Below are positions 11,851 through 22,824 of a stretch of 64,000 nt of DNA, one piece after another (the stretch's first letter is position 1; the number at the start of each line of letters is the position of its first letter). The DNA lies in assembly GCA_027563935.2 (NCBI GenBank), contig CM050450.1, forward strand, positions 33,901,439-33,965,438, given 5' to 3'. Both the position numbers and the translations under genes were made by a program. The notes under the pieces are model-generated. The model had not been told where the DNA came from, did no database searches, and saw nothing but the letters and a program-made list of their open reading frames with translations. Origin of the DNA: Costus lasius. Taxonomy: Eukaryota; Streptophyta; Magnoliopsida; Zingiberales; Costaceae.

Positions 11851-13608
11851 GTGAGTGGAATGTCTTGTTTGATCTATCCATTTAGTTGTGTTTATGTTAA
11901 ATAATACACTTGAATTCTTGGAAAATTTCCATGTTAAAACCGAAATTATGCAAAGTGTATTTAAGGTATGAAAACCGAATTTAGAATATTTGTTCATAAG
12001 ATTCTTGTTTACTAAGGTTTAATTTAAGTTGGAAATTTAGAGTATTTTCCTTGAAACCGAATTCAAAATATTCTTGTTCTTCATGAAAACCGAAATTTTT
12101 GTAAAGGTGTATATCTCATGAAAACCAAAAATTGTGGCATGAAATTTAAGGTATTTTTATAGAGAATTTTGGGTAATATTAAGCCAATGATTGTTGTAGC
12201 CGAAACCTTGTTAATTGTAAATTTGATGATTTTAGTTAACATGTTTACATGTGGTAATTGGTGGTAATTGTGGTAATTTGTAAAGTAAATTATAAGAACA
12301 CATGATTTAAATTTTAAGTTGATTTTATGGATGCTTGATACATGATATATATATGGTTATGTATTTATGCAATGTTGAGAAATTGTTTGGAAAATTTGGG
12401 TGATAACATAGTAAGTTTTGATTGAACTAATCAGCATGAAATCTAAGGACCCCACCATAGTATATGATTGTTAATATTATGTAATTATGTGATTGTTAAA
12501 TATTAAGTGTTTATGTGACCTTTGGAATTTTATGTTGATCATTATGTGATTATGTGAAATATGAATATTATGTGATTATGTGAATTTCGAAAATTATGTT
12601 GATATGGGGTTTTCGAATATTATCTGTGATGATCATGTGATGGTTAGGACTAAGGCTAGGTGTAACTATGAACTCAAGGGGATAGTCCTTATGTGATATG
12701 TTAAGGGTCTGAATTTCAGCCCTGTATTGTGATATGTGAGGGGGTTGATGATCAGCCTGCCTATTATGATTATTGTGATGGGGGTTGATGCTCAGCCTGC
12801 CCGATGTGATTTTTGTGATGACTATCCTAGAGTCTAGTTGACACTTAGGAGTCCGTTTATGTGACCTTTGTGAAATATGTCCACCCTTGTGAAATATGAA
12901 ATAAGATGTGTCTGTTGTCCAGTAGGAACCTTTTGGGAGAACGGGTTTTGACGCAAAGTGCCATGTCTTGGTCAGACAGGGGCCACCTCTTGATGTCACT
13001 ACTCTTTTATGTGATGGGGTAATATAAGACGCAAAGTGCCATGTCTTGATCAGACAGGGGCCACCTCTTGATGTCATTACTCTTATATGTGTTGGGAATG
13101 ATATAAGACGCAAAGTGCCATGTCCTGATCAGACAGGGGCCACCTCTTGATGTCATCATTCTCGTTTTATGTTATGGCGTGATAGACCAGCGTGCCACGT
13201 CGTGACCTGACGGGGGCCACCTCCTGATTCTATTCACTGTCCATGTTTATGTGTTGCACGAGATTTTGCAGCTCCCAGTGCTTTGGCCAAGCCGGGTTAG
13301 ACCATATTGGTCACTTTGTGAATATGCTGGACAACTAGGTTAATTAAGTATGGTGTGTTTAGTTGGTTTAGAATATGTGTGTTCGGTTGGTTTAGAGTAT
13401 AACTCTAGAACCTGAGGTTATTATATGTTGGTGTGTATATTTTTGGCTGCTTATATGACTTTTGCATTGAATTTGTTATTATGTGTTGGCATGATATCCT
13501 GTTAAAGATTTTTAAAATAATCTGCATATGTTTTTGAGAGTATGTTATGGATGGTCAATTAGACTATCCACTCACTGGGCTGTGTAGCTCACCCCTCACT
13601 ATTTTCAG
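11851..13608 (+). other. Candidate intron inside the Tekay-type LTR
   Basis: The donor is AAGAG|GTGAGTGG at 11851. The acceptor is CCCCTCACTATTTTCAG ending at 13608, preceded by branch-point-like CTCACTG and CTCACC. Equivalent sites occur in the other Tekay-type LTRs, including the divergent T3 LTR (32603-34738). It is a sequence-only prediction without transcript support. Confidence 0.45.
12950..13240. repeat. 78-bp tandem repeat in Tekay-type LTR
   Basis: Units starting GACGCAAAGTGCCATGTC begin at 12950, 13028 and 13107, spaced 78 and 79 bp. A fourth, variant unit has GTGCCACGTCGTGACC and GGGGGCCACC. Copies recur in the other LTRs of the family (15110-15400, 23740-24030, 36820-37100, 44925-45205). 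The open frames here are by-products of the repeat, not genes. Confidence 0.9.
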
Positions 13609-14123
13609 GTGTAGAGCAGGGGCGCAGTTAGCATTATATGGATGCTGTGAATTATGCTTAATGTGTTTATGATTATGACGCCTGTTGTGGCTAAAACTTA
13701 TGATTTATATGAACTATGTGAACCATGTGATGTGAACAATGTGAACTATGTGAATTTGTGTTGCCAGATGGTGGCAATCAACTGAGTTGGATTTTTGTGT
13801 CACCGCGGGCTTCGGCCTGGTTTCGGTGTTTGGTATTAGTTTATAAAATCGATTTTGTGGATTTGTTTTGAAATTGAAGTTGATGTGTATTTTTGCAATC
13901 GGTTTTGATACAACTGTAACGTGCATATGTCTAGTGCACGTATTGCGTGGTGGCAGGTACCTTTATGTGATTTATGAGATTTGTGATTCGAAGATTTTAT
14001 GTGTTTGGAGTTTTGAAAATTTTCAGATCGTGTTTTTCTTGGACTCGGTTTTACCTAGCATTTGATCGATCTTATATGAAACATCCTATTACTTTTGTGA
14101 TTGTGTTACTTGCTTGAGGTTCA

Positions 14124-17100
14124 ACATCCCACATTCTTAACCCCAAACAAATGGCACAATTCACAAATGATACAGGATGTTTCATATAAGATCGATCATA
14201 TGCTAGGTAAAACCGAGTTCAAGAAAACACGATCTGAAAAATTTCATAAATCCATACACACAAATTCACAAAACTCAAATCTCATAAGGGTACCTGCCAC
14301 CACGCAATCCTTGCACTAGACATATGCAAGGCAACAGTTATATCAAAACCGATTCAAATTCATAAAATCCATAAAGGTACCTGCCACCAGGCAATACTTG
14401 CACTAGACATATGCAAGTTACAGGGTATATCAAAACCGATTGCACGGAATATACAACAAGCCGAAATTCAAAACAAAATCACAAAATCGATTTTATAAAC
14501 CCATACCAAACACCGAAACCAGGCTGAAGCCCGCGGTGACACAAAAATCCAACTCAGTTGATTGCCACCATCTGGCAACACAAATTCACATAGTTCACAT
14601 TGTTCACATCACATGGTTCACATAGTTCATATAAATCATAAGTTTTAGCCACAACCGGCATCATAATCATAAACACATTAAGCATAATTCACAGCATCCA
14701 TATAATGCTAACTGCGCCCCTGCTCTACACCTGAAAATAGTGAGGGGTGAGCTACACAGCCCAGTGAGTGGATAGTCTAATTGACCATCCATAACATACT
14801 CTCAAAAACATATGCAGATTATTTTAAAAATCTTTAACAGGATATCATGCCAACACATAATAACAAATTCAATGCAAAAGTCATATAAGCAGCCAAAAAT
14901 ATACACACCAACATATAATAACCTCAGGTTCTAGAGTTATACTCTAAACCAACCGAACACACATATTCTAAACCAACTAAACACACCATACTTAATTAAC
15001 CTAGTTGTCCAGCATATTCACAAAGTGACCAATATGGTCTAACCCGGCTTGGCCAAAGCACTGGGAGCTGCAAAATCTCGTGCAACACATAAACATGGAC
15101 AGTGAATAGAATCAGGAGGTGGCCCCCGTCAGGTCACGACGTGGCACGCTGGTCTATCACGCCATAACATAAAACGAGAATGATGACATCAAGAGGTGGC
15201 CCCTGTCTGATCAGGACATGGCACTTTGCGTCTTATATCATTCCCAACACATATAAGAGTAATGACATCAAGAGGTGGCCCCTGTCTGATCAAGACATGG
15301 CACTTTGCGTCTTATATTACCCCATCACATAAAAGAGTAGTGACATCAAGAGGTGGCCCCTGTCTGACCAAGACATGGCACTTTGCGTCAAAACCCGTTC
15401 TCCCAAAAGGTTCCTACTGGACAACAGACACATCTTATTTCATATTTCACAAGGGTGGACATATTTCACAAAGGTCACATAAACGGACTCCTAAGTGTCA
15501 ACTAGACTCTAGGATAGTCATCACAAAAATCACATCGGGCAGGCTGAGCATCAACCCCCATCACAATAATCATAATAGGCAGGCTGATCATCAACCCCCT
15601 CACATATCACAATACAGGGCTGAAATTCAGACCCTTAACATATCACATAAGGACTATCCCCTTGAGTTCATAGTTACACCTAGCCTTAGTCCTAACCATC
15701 ACATGATCATCACAGATAATATTCGAAAACCCCATATCAACATAATTTTCGAAATTCACATAATCACATAATATTCATATTTCACATAATCACATAATGA
15801 TCAACATAAAATTCCAAAGGTCACATAAACACTTAATATTTAACAATCACATAATTACATAATATTAACAATCATATACTATGGTGGGGTCCTTAGATTT
15901 CATGCTGATTAGTTCAATCAAAACTTACTATGTTATCACCCAAATTTTCCAAACAATTTCTCAACATTGCATAAATACATAACCATATATATATCATGTA
16001 TCAAGCATCCATAAAATCAACTTAAAATTTAAATCATGTGTTCTTATAATTTACTTTACAAATTACCACAATTACCACCAATTACCACATGTAAACATGT
16101 TAACTAAAATCATCAAATTTACAATTAACAAGGTTTCGGCTACAACAATCATTGGCTTAATATTACCCAAAATTCTCTATAAAAATACCTTAAATTTCAT
16201 GCCACAATTTTTGGTTTTCATGAGATATACACCTTTACAAAAATTTCGGTTTTCATGAAGAACAAGAATATTTTGAATTCGGTTTCAAGGAAAATACTCT
16301 AAATTTCCAACTTAAATTAAACCTTAGTAAACAAGAATCTTATGAACAAATATTCTAAATTCGGTTTTCATACCTTAAATACACTTTGCATAATTTCGGT
16401 TTTAACATGGAAATTTTCCAAGAATTCAAGTGTATTATTTAACATAAACACAACTAAATGGATAGATCAAACAAGACATTCCACTCACCTCTTAACCGAG
16501 AACACAAGGTAAAAAAACTCCACAATAAATCGTCAAGCTTTGCAATGCTCCTAGGAAGATGCCAACAATGGAGGAGAAACACCACCACTCACTCAAAAAT
16601 TTCGGCTAAGGGAAGAAGGAAGAAGAAAGTCGCCTCCAAATCTCCAAGAATCGCCAAGTTCCTTCAAGCCGTCGCCCACAATTTTCCTCAAGCCAAAATC
16701 GCCAAAAACCCTTACCCTAAGCGCAAATTCCCTCTTAACAATTCGATTTTAAGTTTTTAATCCATTAACCAAATAATCCCAATAGGGTTTAACCCAGTAA
16801 CTAAAAATTCCGAATTTTCAAACCCAATTAGCTAATCCGATTAGGACTTAATCCATTTAACTAATAATTTGACTTTTAAATCTAACATCCAATTAATTAT
16901 TTCACTTAAACACAAATCCAATAAGGATTTAATTAATATCCAATAAGGATTTAATTAATTAACCAATAAGGTCTAATTAATTAACTTACAATTTACAACC
17001 ATAAATCCTAATTAATTTAACATGAACAACCAATAATAATTTATCATAAAATATCAGCCAACAAACAAATAAATAATCTCTAATTAATTTACAATAAATT

Positions 17101-17260
17101 AACAACCAAATAACCTCAAATCAATTAATTAACAATCAATAAGTTAGTTAATTAGCATTCAATAAATTTTACTTGAATCATAATAAAATATCACAGTCAA
17201 TAATTTTATTTAATTCAAAAATATAATGCTTACCAGGACTTAAGATCCTTGGATCTTACA
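14124..17260 (-). repeat. Tekay-type 3' LTR of T1 (chimeric)
   Basis: Read on the minus strand it starts TGTAAGATCC at 17260 and ends GGGATGT at 14124, lacking the last TACA. It abuts the plus-strand LTR at 11050-14123 with no spacer. From 17260 to about 14550 it resembles the 11050 and 22825 LTRs. From about 14527 to 14124 it instead follows the LTR at 43133, with two copies of the CATATGTCTAGTGCAAG block. It is therefore a mosaic of two LTR subtypes. The T1 pol gene lies directly to its right. Confidence 0.85.
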
Positions 17261-17297
17261 TCCCTCCCTCCTTATAAAGCTTTAGTCCTCTAAAGCT
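17261..17297 (-). promoter_or_regulatory. Polypurine tract and stop-codon hairpin of T1
   Basis: On the minus strand, AGCTTTAG-AGGA-CTAAAGCT (17297-17278) forms an 8-bp perfect stem over the TAG stop. Next comes TATAAGGAGGGAGGGA, the plus-strand primer tract that abuts the LTR. Confidence 0.8.
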
Positions 17298-20200
17298 CAG
17301 CATCCATATCATCAAAGAGGTAAGCATAAAATTTCCTCATATCAGCTTCAGTCTCCCAAGTCGCCTCCTCAATAGCCTGATTTCCCCAGATAACCTTTAC
17401 CAAAGGTATAGTCTTGTTCCTCAGAACTTTATCCTTTCTATCAACAATCCGGAGAGGTCTTTCCTCGAAAGTCAAATCACTCTGAATCTGAAGAGGTTCC
17501 AACTCCAACACATGAGATGGATCAGGATGATATTTCCTCAAAGCAGAGACATGGAATACATTATGCACATGATCCATAGCAGGAGGTAAAGCCAATCGGT
17601 AAGCCACTGGACCAACTCTCTCAATAATATCAAAAGGGCCTACAAACCTAGGGCTCAACTTGCCCTTTTTGCCAAATCTCATAACACCCTTTGTAGGTGA
17701 CACCTTCAAGAACACATGATCCCCTACCATAAACTCCAAGGAACGACGACGGTCGTCAGCATAACTCTTCTGTCTGTCCCGAGCAATTTTCAGTTTATCC
17801 TGGATCTCTCTGACCTTATCAGTAGTCTCCTGTACTGCATCAGATCTCAAAATCATTCTGTCACCAATTTCCTCCCAACACAAGGGAGTCCTACACCTTC
17901 TCCCATACAAGGCCTCATAAGGAGCCATCTGAATACTAGAGTGGAAGCTATTATTATAAGTAAACTCTATCAAAGATAGATCCCGGTTCCACTCAGAACT
18001 CCAATCAACCACATAGGCTCTCAACAAATCTTCTAGAGTCTGTATAGTACGCTCCGTCTGGCCATCAGACTGAGGATGATATGCTGTACTAAAACTCAAC
18101 TTAGTACCCAAACCTTCCTGTAAGCTCTTCCAAAATCTGGACAGAAATCGAGAGTCCCTATCAGACACGATATCAACAGGCACTCCATGCAGTCTGACTA
18201 TCTCATCAATGTACAATCTGGCCAGCCTCTCTAAAGAATAAGTCATCTTAATCGGAAGAAAATGGGCTGATTTAGTAAGTCTATCAACAATCACCCAAAT
18301 AGCATCATGACCCAATCTGGTTCTGGGCAAACCACATACAAAATCCATACTGATGCATTCCCACTTCCACTCAGGAATAGGAAGAGGCTGCAACAAACCA
18401 CCAGGCTTCTGGTGTTCAGCCTTTACAGTCTGACAGGTTAAACACCTAGAGACAAAATCAGATACTTCTTTCTTCATACCCGGCCACCAAAAACTTTTCT
18501 TGAGGTCCTGATACATCTTAGTCACACCAGGATGTAGAGAATATTTGGAGTTATGGCTGTCCTCCAATATTTCTTTCCTCAAGTTCGGTTCCTCAGGGAC
18601 ACATACCCTTCCACGAAACCGAAGAATACCATCATCAGACAGGCTAAAATCCTGAACTGCGCCATCAACCAAACTATCCCTGATCTGAACTAATCTCGGA
18701 TCCATAGACTGCTGATCTCTGATCTTCTGCAACAAAGCAGACTGTACTCTGAGAAAAGCCACATAACCCGACTGAACTCTAGGAGTAACACTGATCCTGA
18801 GATCGCTGAACTCTTGCAGTAACCGCCACTCACTGACTCGTAAAGCAGCTACTGAAGTAACTGGATGTCTGCTCAGAGCATCCGCCACCACATTGGCCTT
18901 TCCAGCCTGATACTGAATGGAGAAGTCATAGTCTTTGATCAACTCCATCCATCTTCTCTGTCTCATGTTCAAGTCCTTCTGAGTGAAGATATACTTGAGA
19001 CTCTGGTGATCAGTGAACAGATCAAACTCCTGACCCAACAAATAGTGACGCCATATCTTCAAAGCAAAGACTACGGCCGCCAACTCTAAATCATGAGTAG
19101 GGTAGTTCAATTCATACTCCTTCAGTTGTCTCGAAGCATAGGCTACTACAGAACCCTTCTGCATCAAGACACAACCCAACCCTTTGCCTGAAGCATCCGT
19201 ATAAACAGTAAACCTTTCCCCATCACTAGGAATAATGAGGATCGGTGTACTAGTCAACCTTCTTTTCAGCTCTTGGAAGCTCTCTTCACACTTGTCATCC
19301 CAATTAAACTTAGCCTCCTTTCTGGTTAATTTAGTTAAAGGACCCGCCAGCTTGGAGAATCCCTCAACAAATCGCCGGTAGTAACCTGCCAAACCCAGAA
19401 AACTCCTGATCTCAGTAGCACTAGTCGGTCTTCCCCAATTGAGGATAGCTTGCACTTTAACTGGATCCACAGACACCCCCTGACCAGAAATCACATGACC
19501 CAGAAAACTGATCTTCTCTAGCCAAAATTCACACTTACTAGCCTTGGCATATAACCGGTTCTTCCTCAGAACCTCTAGTACTCTTCGCAAGTCACTGACA
19601 TGATCTGAAGTAGTCCGAGAGTACACCAATATATCGTCTATAAAGACCACCACACAAGAGTCAAGCAACTCATGGAATACCCTGTTCATCAAATCCATGA
19701 AGACGGCAGGTGCATTCGTCAGTCCAAAAGGCATAACCAGAAATTCAAAATGCCCATACCTGGTCCTGAATGCAGTCTTAAATATATCCTCATCCTTGAC
19801 TCTAAGCTGATAATACCCTGATCTCAGATCAATCTTAGAGAACACTGTAGCTCCCTGTAATTGATCAAATAGATCATCAATTCTGGGAAGAGGATACTTA
19901 TTCTTGATAGTCACTTGGTTAAGCTGCCTGTAGTCTATACACATCCTCAGGGTTCCATCTTTTTTCTTCACAAATAACACTGGCGCTCCCCAGGGAGAAG
20001 CACTAGGCCGAATATATCCTTTCTCTAACAATTCCTCTAGTTGTTTCTTAAGCTCGGCCAACTCTGAAGTAGCCATACGATAAGGAGCTCTGGAGATAGG
20101 TGCCGTACCTGGCGCCAACTCAATGCCAAACTCCACTTCTCTAATTGGTGGCAAGCCTGAAAATTCTTCAGAGAACACATCAGGAAATTCTTTCACCACC

Positions 20201-21882
20201 GCCATCTGAGTCAAATCAGAAGTAGACTCATCCTGCACCTTAACATGCGCAAGATAACCCTTGCACCCATTAGCAAGTAATTTCCTGGCCTGCAGGAAAG
20301 ATATCACATGCGGTCCTTGGTCTGACACTAGACCTCTCACAAAAAGTCGATTCCCATCTAACAAATTCAAAGTGATTACTTTCTCAAAGCAATCCACCGA
20401 GGCATGATGGGAAGACAACCAATCCATTCCTAAGATGATGTCATAATCTTGCATGTCTAAGAGGATTAGATCTACCAGAAACTCATAACCCTCTACATGT
20501 ACTACACAGTCAGCACACACAGTATCTGTAGATAACGATTTTCCTAAGGGAGTACTGACAGACACAACATAATCTAGCATCTTAGGTACAACAGGTAAAC
20601 ATGCAGCAAACTTAACAGATACAAAAGATAAATTTGCACCAGGGTCAAATAATATGCGGGCTAACTGATCAAATACGAATAAAGTACCTTCCACGACGGA
20701 TCGGGAAGCTCGTGTATCCTTCTCAGCCACAGCATACACTCTAGTCTGGACTGTAGGCTTATCTGCGCCTCTAGGTTGCATCTCAGGTTCTTTGCAATCC
20801 TTAGCCATGTGCCCTGGTTTCTTACACCTGAAGCATACACCATTCTTCCTATGGCAGTCTTTCACTAGATGTCCCTTGAGCCCACAATGACTACAAGTGA
20901 TACCGTTTCTTGCATCCCTGGCATCCCTGAACTGCTGCGGTGCATCCCTGGACTGCTGCGGTGCCTTGTAGGAGTAAGGCTTATACCTGCTCTTCTTATA
21001 ATCTTTATGCCTAGGGTACTTCTTACCCTTGCCGCCACTGCCATGCTGAGGAACCGCCGCCTCAGCTGCAGGAACTACTGTCACGGCAACATGAGAACTC
21101 CTCTCAGATATATACCTCTCAATGGTGCGCGCTCGCCCAACAGTTTCAACATAGGTCTCCAAGTGTTGAGCACCAACCTGCTCTCTAATGTCCCATCTGA
21201 GACCTCTGAGAAACTTGGTAGCTCTCCTCTTTTCAGTGTTTATCAGATGAGGAGCATACTTTCCCAATTTCGTGAACTGTAATTCATACTGGTCCACTGT
21301 CATATCACCCTGCTCCAGGTGAATAAATTCCACCTCTCGGTCCTCAACCAAGCTATCTGGGAAATACTTCTCGTTAAATCGAGACAAGAAGTAAGGCCAG
21401 TCTACAGTCTCATGTCTTTCTTCGGCAAGTCTCACCACACCTTTCCACCACTCATCTGCGTCAGCACGCATCATGTAGGTGGTCAGACATAACTTGTCTT
21501 CGTCCGAGCAACGCATAACTTGGAAAATCTTTTCCAACCACAGCTGCCAATTTTCGGCATTACTGGATTCTGAGCCCCCATAAAAAGAGCTAGGACCCAG
21601 TTTCTGGAATTCACTCACAAGTGAAGCATAGCGCCTGTGAGCGCCCTCCTGAGAGTCATCCCCCACCGCTCGAGTAGTAGTCTGGGGTCTCTCTCGAGTC
21701 AGCTGCTGCAAAAGCTGCTGTTGTGTTTCTTGGTGCTGAGTCTGCTGCTGCTGCAGCATCTGAGCTTGCCTTTCTATCATAGCACCTTGTTGCTGAACCA
21801 TGCCAGTCAGAGCCTCAATAGTTCTCGTGAGGTTCGGGGTCTGCTCGCCCTCATCACTAGCATTTCCTCTGGTTCGCACCAT
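17290..21882 (-). CDS. gag-pol: Tekay/Del-type chromovirus Gag-Pol polyprotein, intact (T1)
   Basis: One 1530-codon frame encodes the whole retrotransposon polyprotein. In order: a Gln-rich, probably coiled N-terminus (30-62); Gag core (about 85-260; [21 protein letters not shown]); two CCHC knuckles (C330-C343, C350-C363); protease with D413-P-G instead of D-T/S-G; RT (about 600-780) with MPFGLTNAP and FIDD (747-750); RNase H with D895, E933, D958 and D1001; integrase with H1110, H1117, C1147, C1150 and the triad D1180, D1241, E1277 (35 residues between the last two); a GPF module (1415-1417); and a C-terminal chromodomain (about 1475-1525). The ATG gives MVRTRG, as in T2. No stop or frameshift is seen, so the protein could be made. 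Its 5' LTR is badly deleted, so expression and mobility are doubtful. The clade rests on the chromodomain, tRNA-iMet primer site and 3-kb LTRs. Confidence 0.93.
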   Translation of the reverse strand: MVRTRGNASDEGEQTPNLTRTIEALTGMVQQQGAMIERQAQMLQQQQTQHQETQQQLLQQLTRERPQTTTRAVGDDSQEGAHRRYASLVSEFQKLGPSSFYGGSESSNAENWQLWLEKIFQVMRCSDEDKLCLTTYMMRADADEWWKGVVRLAEERHETVDWPYFLSRFNEKYFPDSLVEDREVEFIHLEQGDMTVDQYELQFTKLGKYAPHLINTEKRRATKFLRGLRWDIREQVGAQHLETYVETVGRARTIERYISERSSHVAVTVVPAAEAAVPQHGSGGKGKKYPRHKDYKKSRYKPYSYKAPQQSRDAPQQFRDARDARNGITCSHCGLKGHLVKDCHRKNGVCFRCKKPGHMAKDCKEPEMQPRGADKPTVQTRVYAVAEKDTRASRSVVEGTLFVFDQLARILFDPGANLSFVSVKFAACLPVVPKMLDYVVSVSTPLGKSLSTDTVCADCVVHVEGYEFLVDLILLDMQDYDIILGMDWLSSHHASVDCFEKVITLNLLDGNRLFVRGLVSDQGPHVISFLQARKLLANGCKGYLAHVKVQDESTSDLTQMAVVKEFPDVFSEEFSGLPPIREVEFGIELAPGTAPISRAPYRMATSELAELKKQLEELLEKGYIRPSASPWGAPVLFVKKKDGTLRMCIDYRQLNQVTIKNKYPLPRIDDLFDQLQGATVFSKIDLRSGYYQLRVKDEDIFKTAFRTRYGHFEFLVMPFGLTNAPAVFMDLMNRVFHELLDSCVVVFIDDILVYSRTTSDHVSDLRRVLEVLRKNRLYAKASKCEFWLEKISFLGHVISGQGVSVDPVKVQAILNWGRPTSATEIRSFLGLAGYYRRFVEGFSKLAGPLTKLTRKEAKFNWDDKCEESFQELKRRLTSTPILIIPSDGERFTVYTDASGKGLGCVLMQKGSVVAYASRQLKEYELNYPTHDLELAAVVFALKIWRHYLLGQEFDLFTDHQSLKYIFTQKDLNMRQRRWMELIKDYDFSIQYQAGKANVVADALSRHPVTSVAALRVSEWRLLQEFSDLRISVTPRVQSGYVAFLRVQSALLQKIRDQQSMDPRLVQIRDSLVDGAVQDFSLSDDGILRFRGRVCVPEEPNLRKEILEDSHNSKYSLHPGVTKMYQDLKKSFWWPGMKKEVSDFVSRCLTCQTVKAEHQKPGGLLQPLPIPEWKWECISMDFVCGLPRTRLGHDAIWVIVDRLTKSAHFLPIKMTYSLERLARLYIDEIVRLHGVPVDIVSDRDSRFLSRFWKSLQEGLGTKLSFSTAYHPQSDGQTERTIQTLEDLLRAYVVDWSSEWNRDLSLIEFTYNNSFHSSIQMAPYEALYGRRCRTPLCWEEIGDRMILRSDAVQETTDKVREIQDKLKIARDRQKSYADDRRRSLEFMVGDHVFLKVSPTKGVMRFGKKGKLSPRFVGPFDIIERVGPVAYRLALPPAMDHVHNVFHVSALRKYHPDPSHVLELEPLQIQSDLTFEERPLRIVDRKDKVLRNKTIPLVKVIWGNQAIEEATWETEADMRKFYAYLFDDMDAEL

Positions 21883-22031
21883 CTTAAATTCAAATTCCTA
21901 CACGCACATATCATAGTCACACACATATCATAGTCAGGAAAACAATCATAAACCTAACAGGTGTCTAGCAATACACAAACATGTTTTCCCCCAAACTAAG
22001 TTTTAGCTAGCCAACTCCTCTGATACCATTC
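21883..22031 (-). promoter_or_regulatory. T1 leader and tRNA-iMet primer-binding site
   Basis: A 149-bp leader separates gag from the LTR. On the minus strand TGGTATCAGAGG (22028-22017) is complementary to the 3' end of initiator tRNA-Met, three bases after the LTR end. A short direct repeat, CACACATATCATAGTCA, lies just upstream of gag. Confidence 0.85.
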
Positions 22032-22520
22032 TGTAACATCCCACATTCTTAACCCCAAACAAATGGCACAATTCACAAATGATACAGGATGTTTCATATA
22101 AGATCGATCATATGCTAGGTAAAACCGAGTTCAAGAAAACACGATCTGAAAAATTCGGTTTTCATGATATAATCAACTTTACAAAATTCGGTTTTCATGA
22201 TATAATCAACCTTACAAAATTCGGTTTTAGCATAGTAAGATTTCCAACAAGCGAATATATCATCTAACTCATCAATTAACACCAACAAATAGATAGAAAT
22301 CAATTAGACAACCCACTCACCTTGAACCGTGAACACCAATAAGAAAAACCCTTCCAAAAATTCGTCTAAGGCTTTGAAAGATGCTACCAAACACCAAGGA
22401 ATAATTCGCCAAAGGGAAAGAGATGGAGAAATCACCAAAATCGCCTCAAGAACTCTTCAAGAATCGCCTAAGTTCTTCAAGCCGTCGCCCAAAGTTTTTC
22501 TCCAAGCCAAAATCGCCTAA
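22032..22520 (-). repeat. T1 5' LTR remnant with large internal deletion
   Basis: The first 120 bp (TGTAACATCCCACATTC to the GATCTGAAAAATT block) are the LTR end. The sequence then jumps to the part of the LTR carrying two CGGTTTTCATGATATAATC units, which matches 35630-35830 in inverted form, and stops near TCGCCTAAGTTC. About 2.5 kb expected in a full LTR is missing, including the start of U3. Confidence 0.75.
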
Positions 22521-22824
22521 GTTCTTTATGTGACAGGGTGATATAAGACGCAAAGTGCCATGTCTTGATCAGATAGGAGTCCACCTTTGTGAAATGATGT
22601 AAGATCCAAGGATCTTAAGTCCTGGTAAGCATTATATTTTTGAATTAAATAAAATTATTGACTGTGATATTTTATTATGATTCAAGTAAAATTTATTGAA
22701 TGCTAATTAATTAACTTACAATTTACAACCATAAATTGTAACATCCCACATTCTGTAACATCCCACATTCTTAACCCCAAACAAATGGCACAATTCACAA
22801 ATGATTCAAGCTCTGATACCATTC
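22521..22824. other. Scrambled junction of LTR fragments
   Basis: Short LTR pieces lie in both orientations. There is a plus-strand bit of the 78-bp repeat (about 22525-22605), a plus-strand LTR start TGTAAGATCCAAGG (about 22610-22700, with the AAGTCCTGG variant of T1), and a minus-strand U3 bit. Two back-to-back LTR ends TGTAACATCCCACATTC follow, then a further LTR end piece and a primer-site sequence GCTCTGATACCA at 22810-22822. No gene. Confidence 0.75.

Larger units (their letters stand above)
11050..14123 (+). repeat. Tekay-type LTR, probable 5' LTR of outer element T0
   Basis: Starts TGTAAGATCCAAGGATCTTA and runs about 3.07 kb to GCTTGAGGTTCA, lacking the last 17 bp (ending GGGATGTTACA) seen in sister LTRs. 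The first 528 bp differ from the LTR at 63473 at one position only (A at 11529 against G), by direct reading. U3 is AT-rich with many TTAATTAA blocks. A 78-bp tandem repeat lies at 12950-13240 and a candidate intron at 11851-13608. The primer site expected after a 5' LTR is gone; an inverted LTR follows directly. Confidence 0.85.

Noticed and set aside
12950..13240. Regular repeats that could be taken for a CRISPR-like array
   Set aside because: Units are contiguous 78-bp tandem repeats inside a plant LTR, without unique spacers.
15226..15771. 181-codon open frame, also at 12568-13113 and 23852-24397
   Set aside because: It is a by-product of the 78-bp tandem repeat and lies in LTRs, antisense to LTR transcription. 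It recurs because the LTR recurs, and it has no protein-like motif.
17716..17979. Short open frames opposite the gag-pol genes
   Set aside because: They are antisense shadows of conserved pol sequence and reappear wherever that sequence is copied.
22810..22824. Possible tRNA-Met gene fragment (GCTCTGATACCA)
   Set aside because: It is the primer-binding site complement next to an LTR. No tRNA cloverleaf surrounds it.
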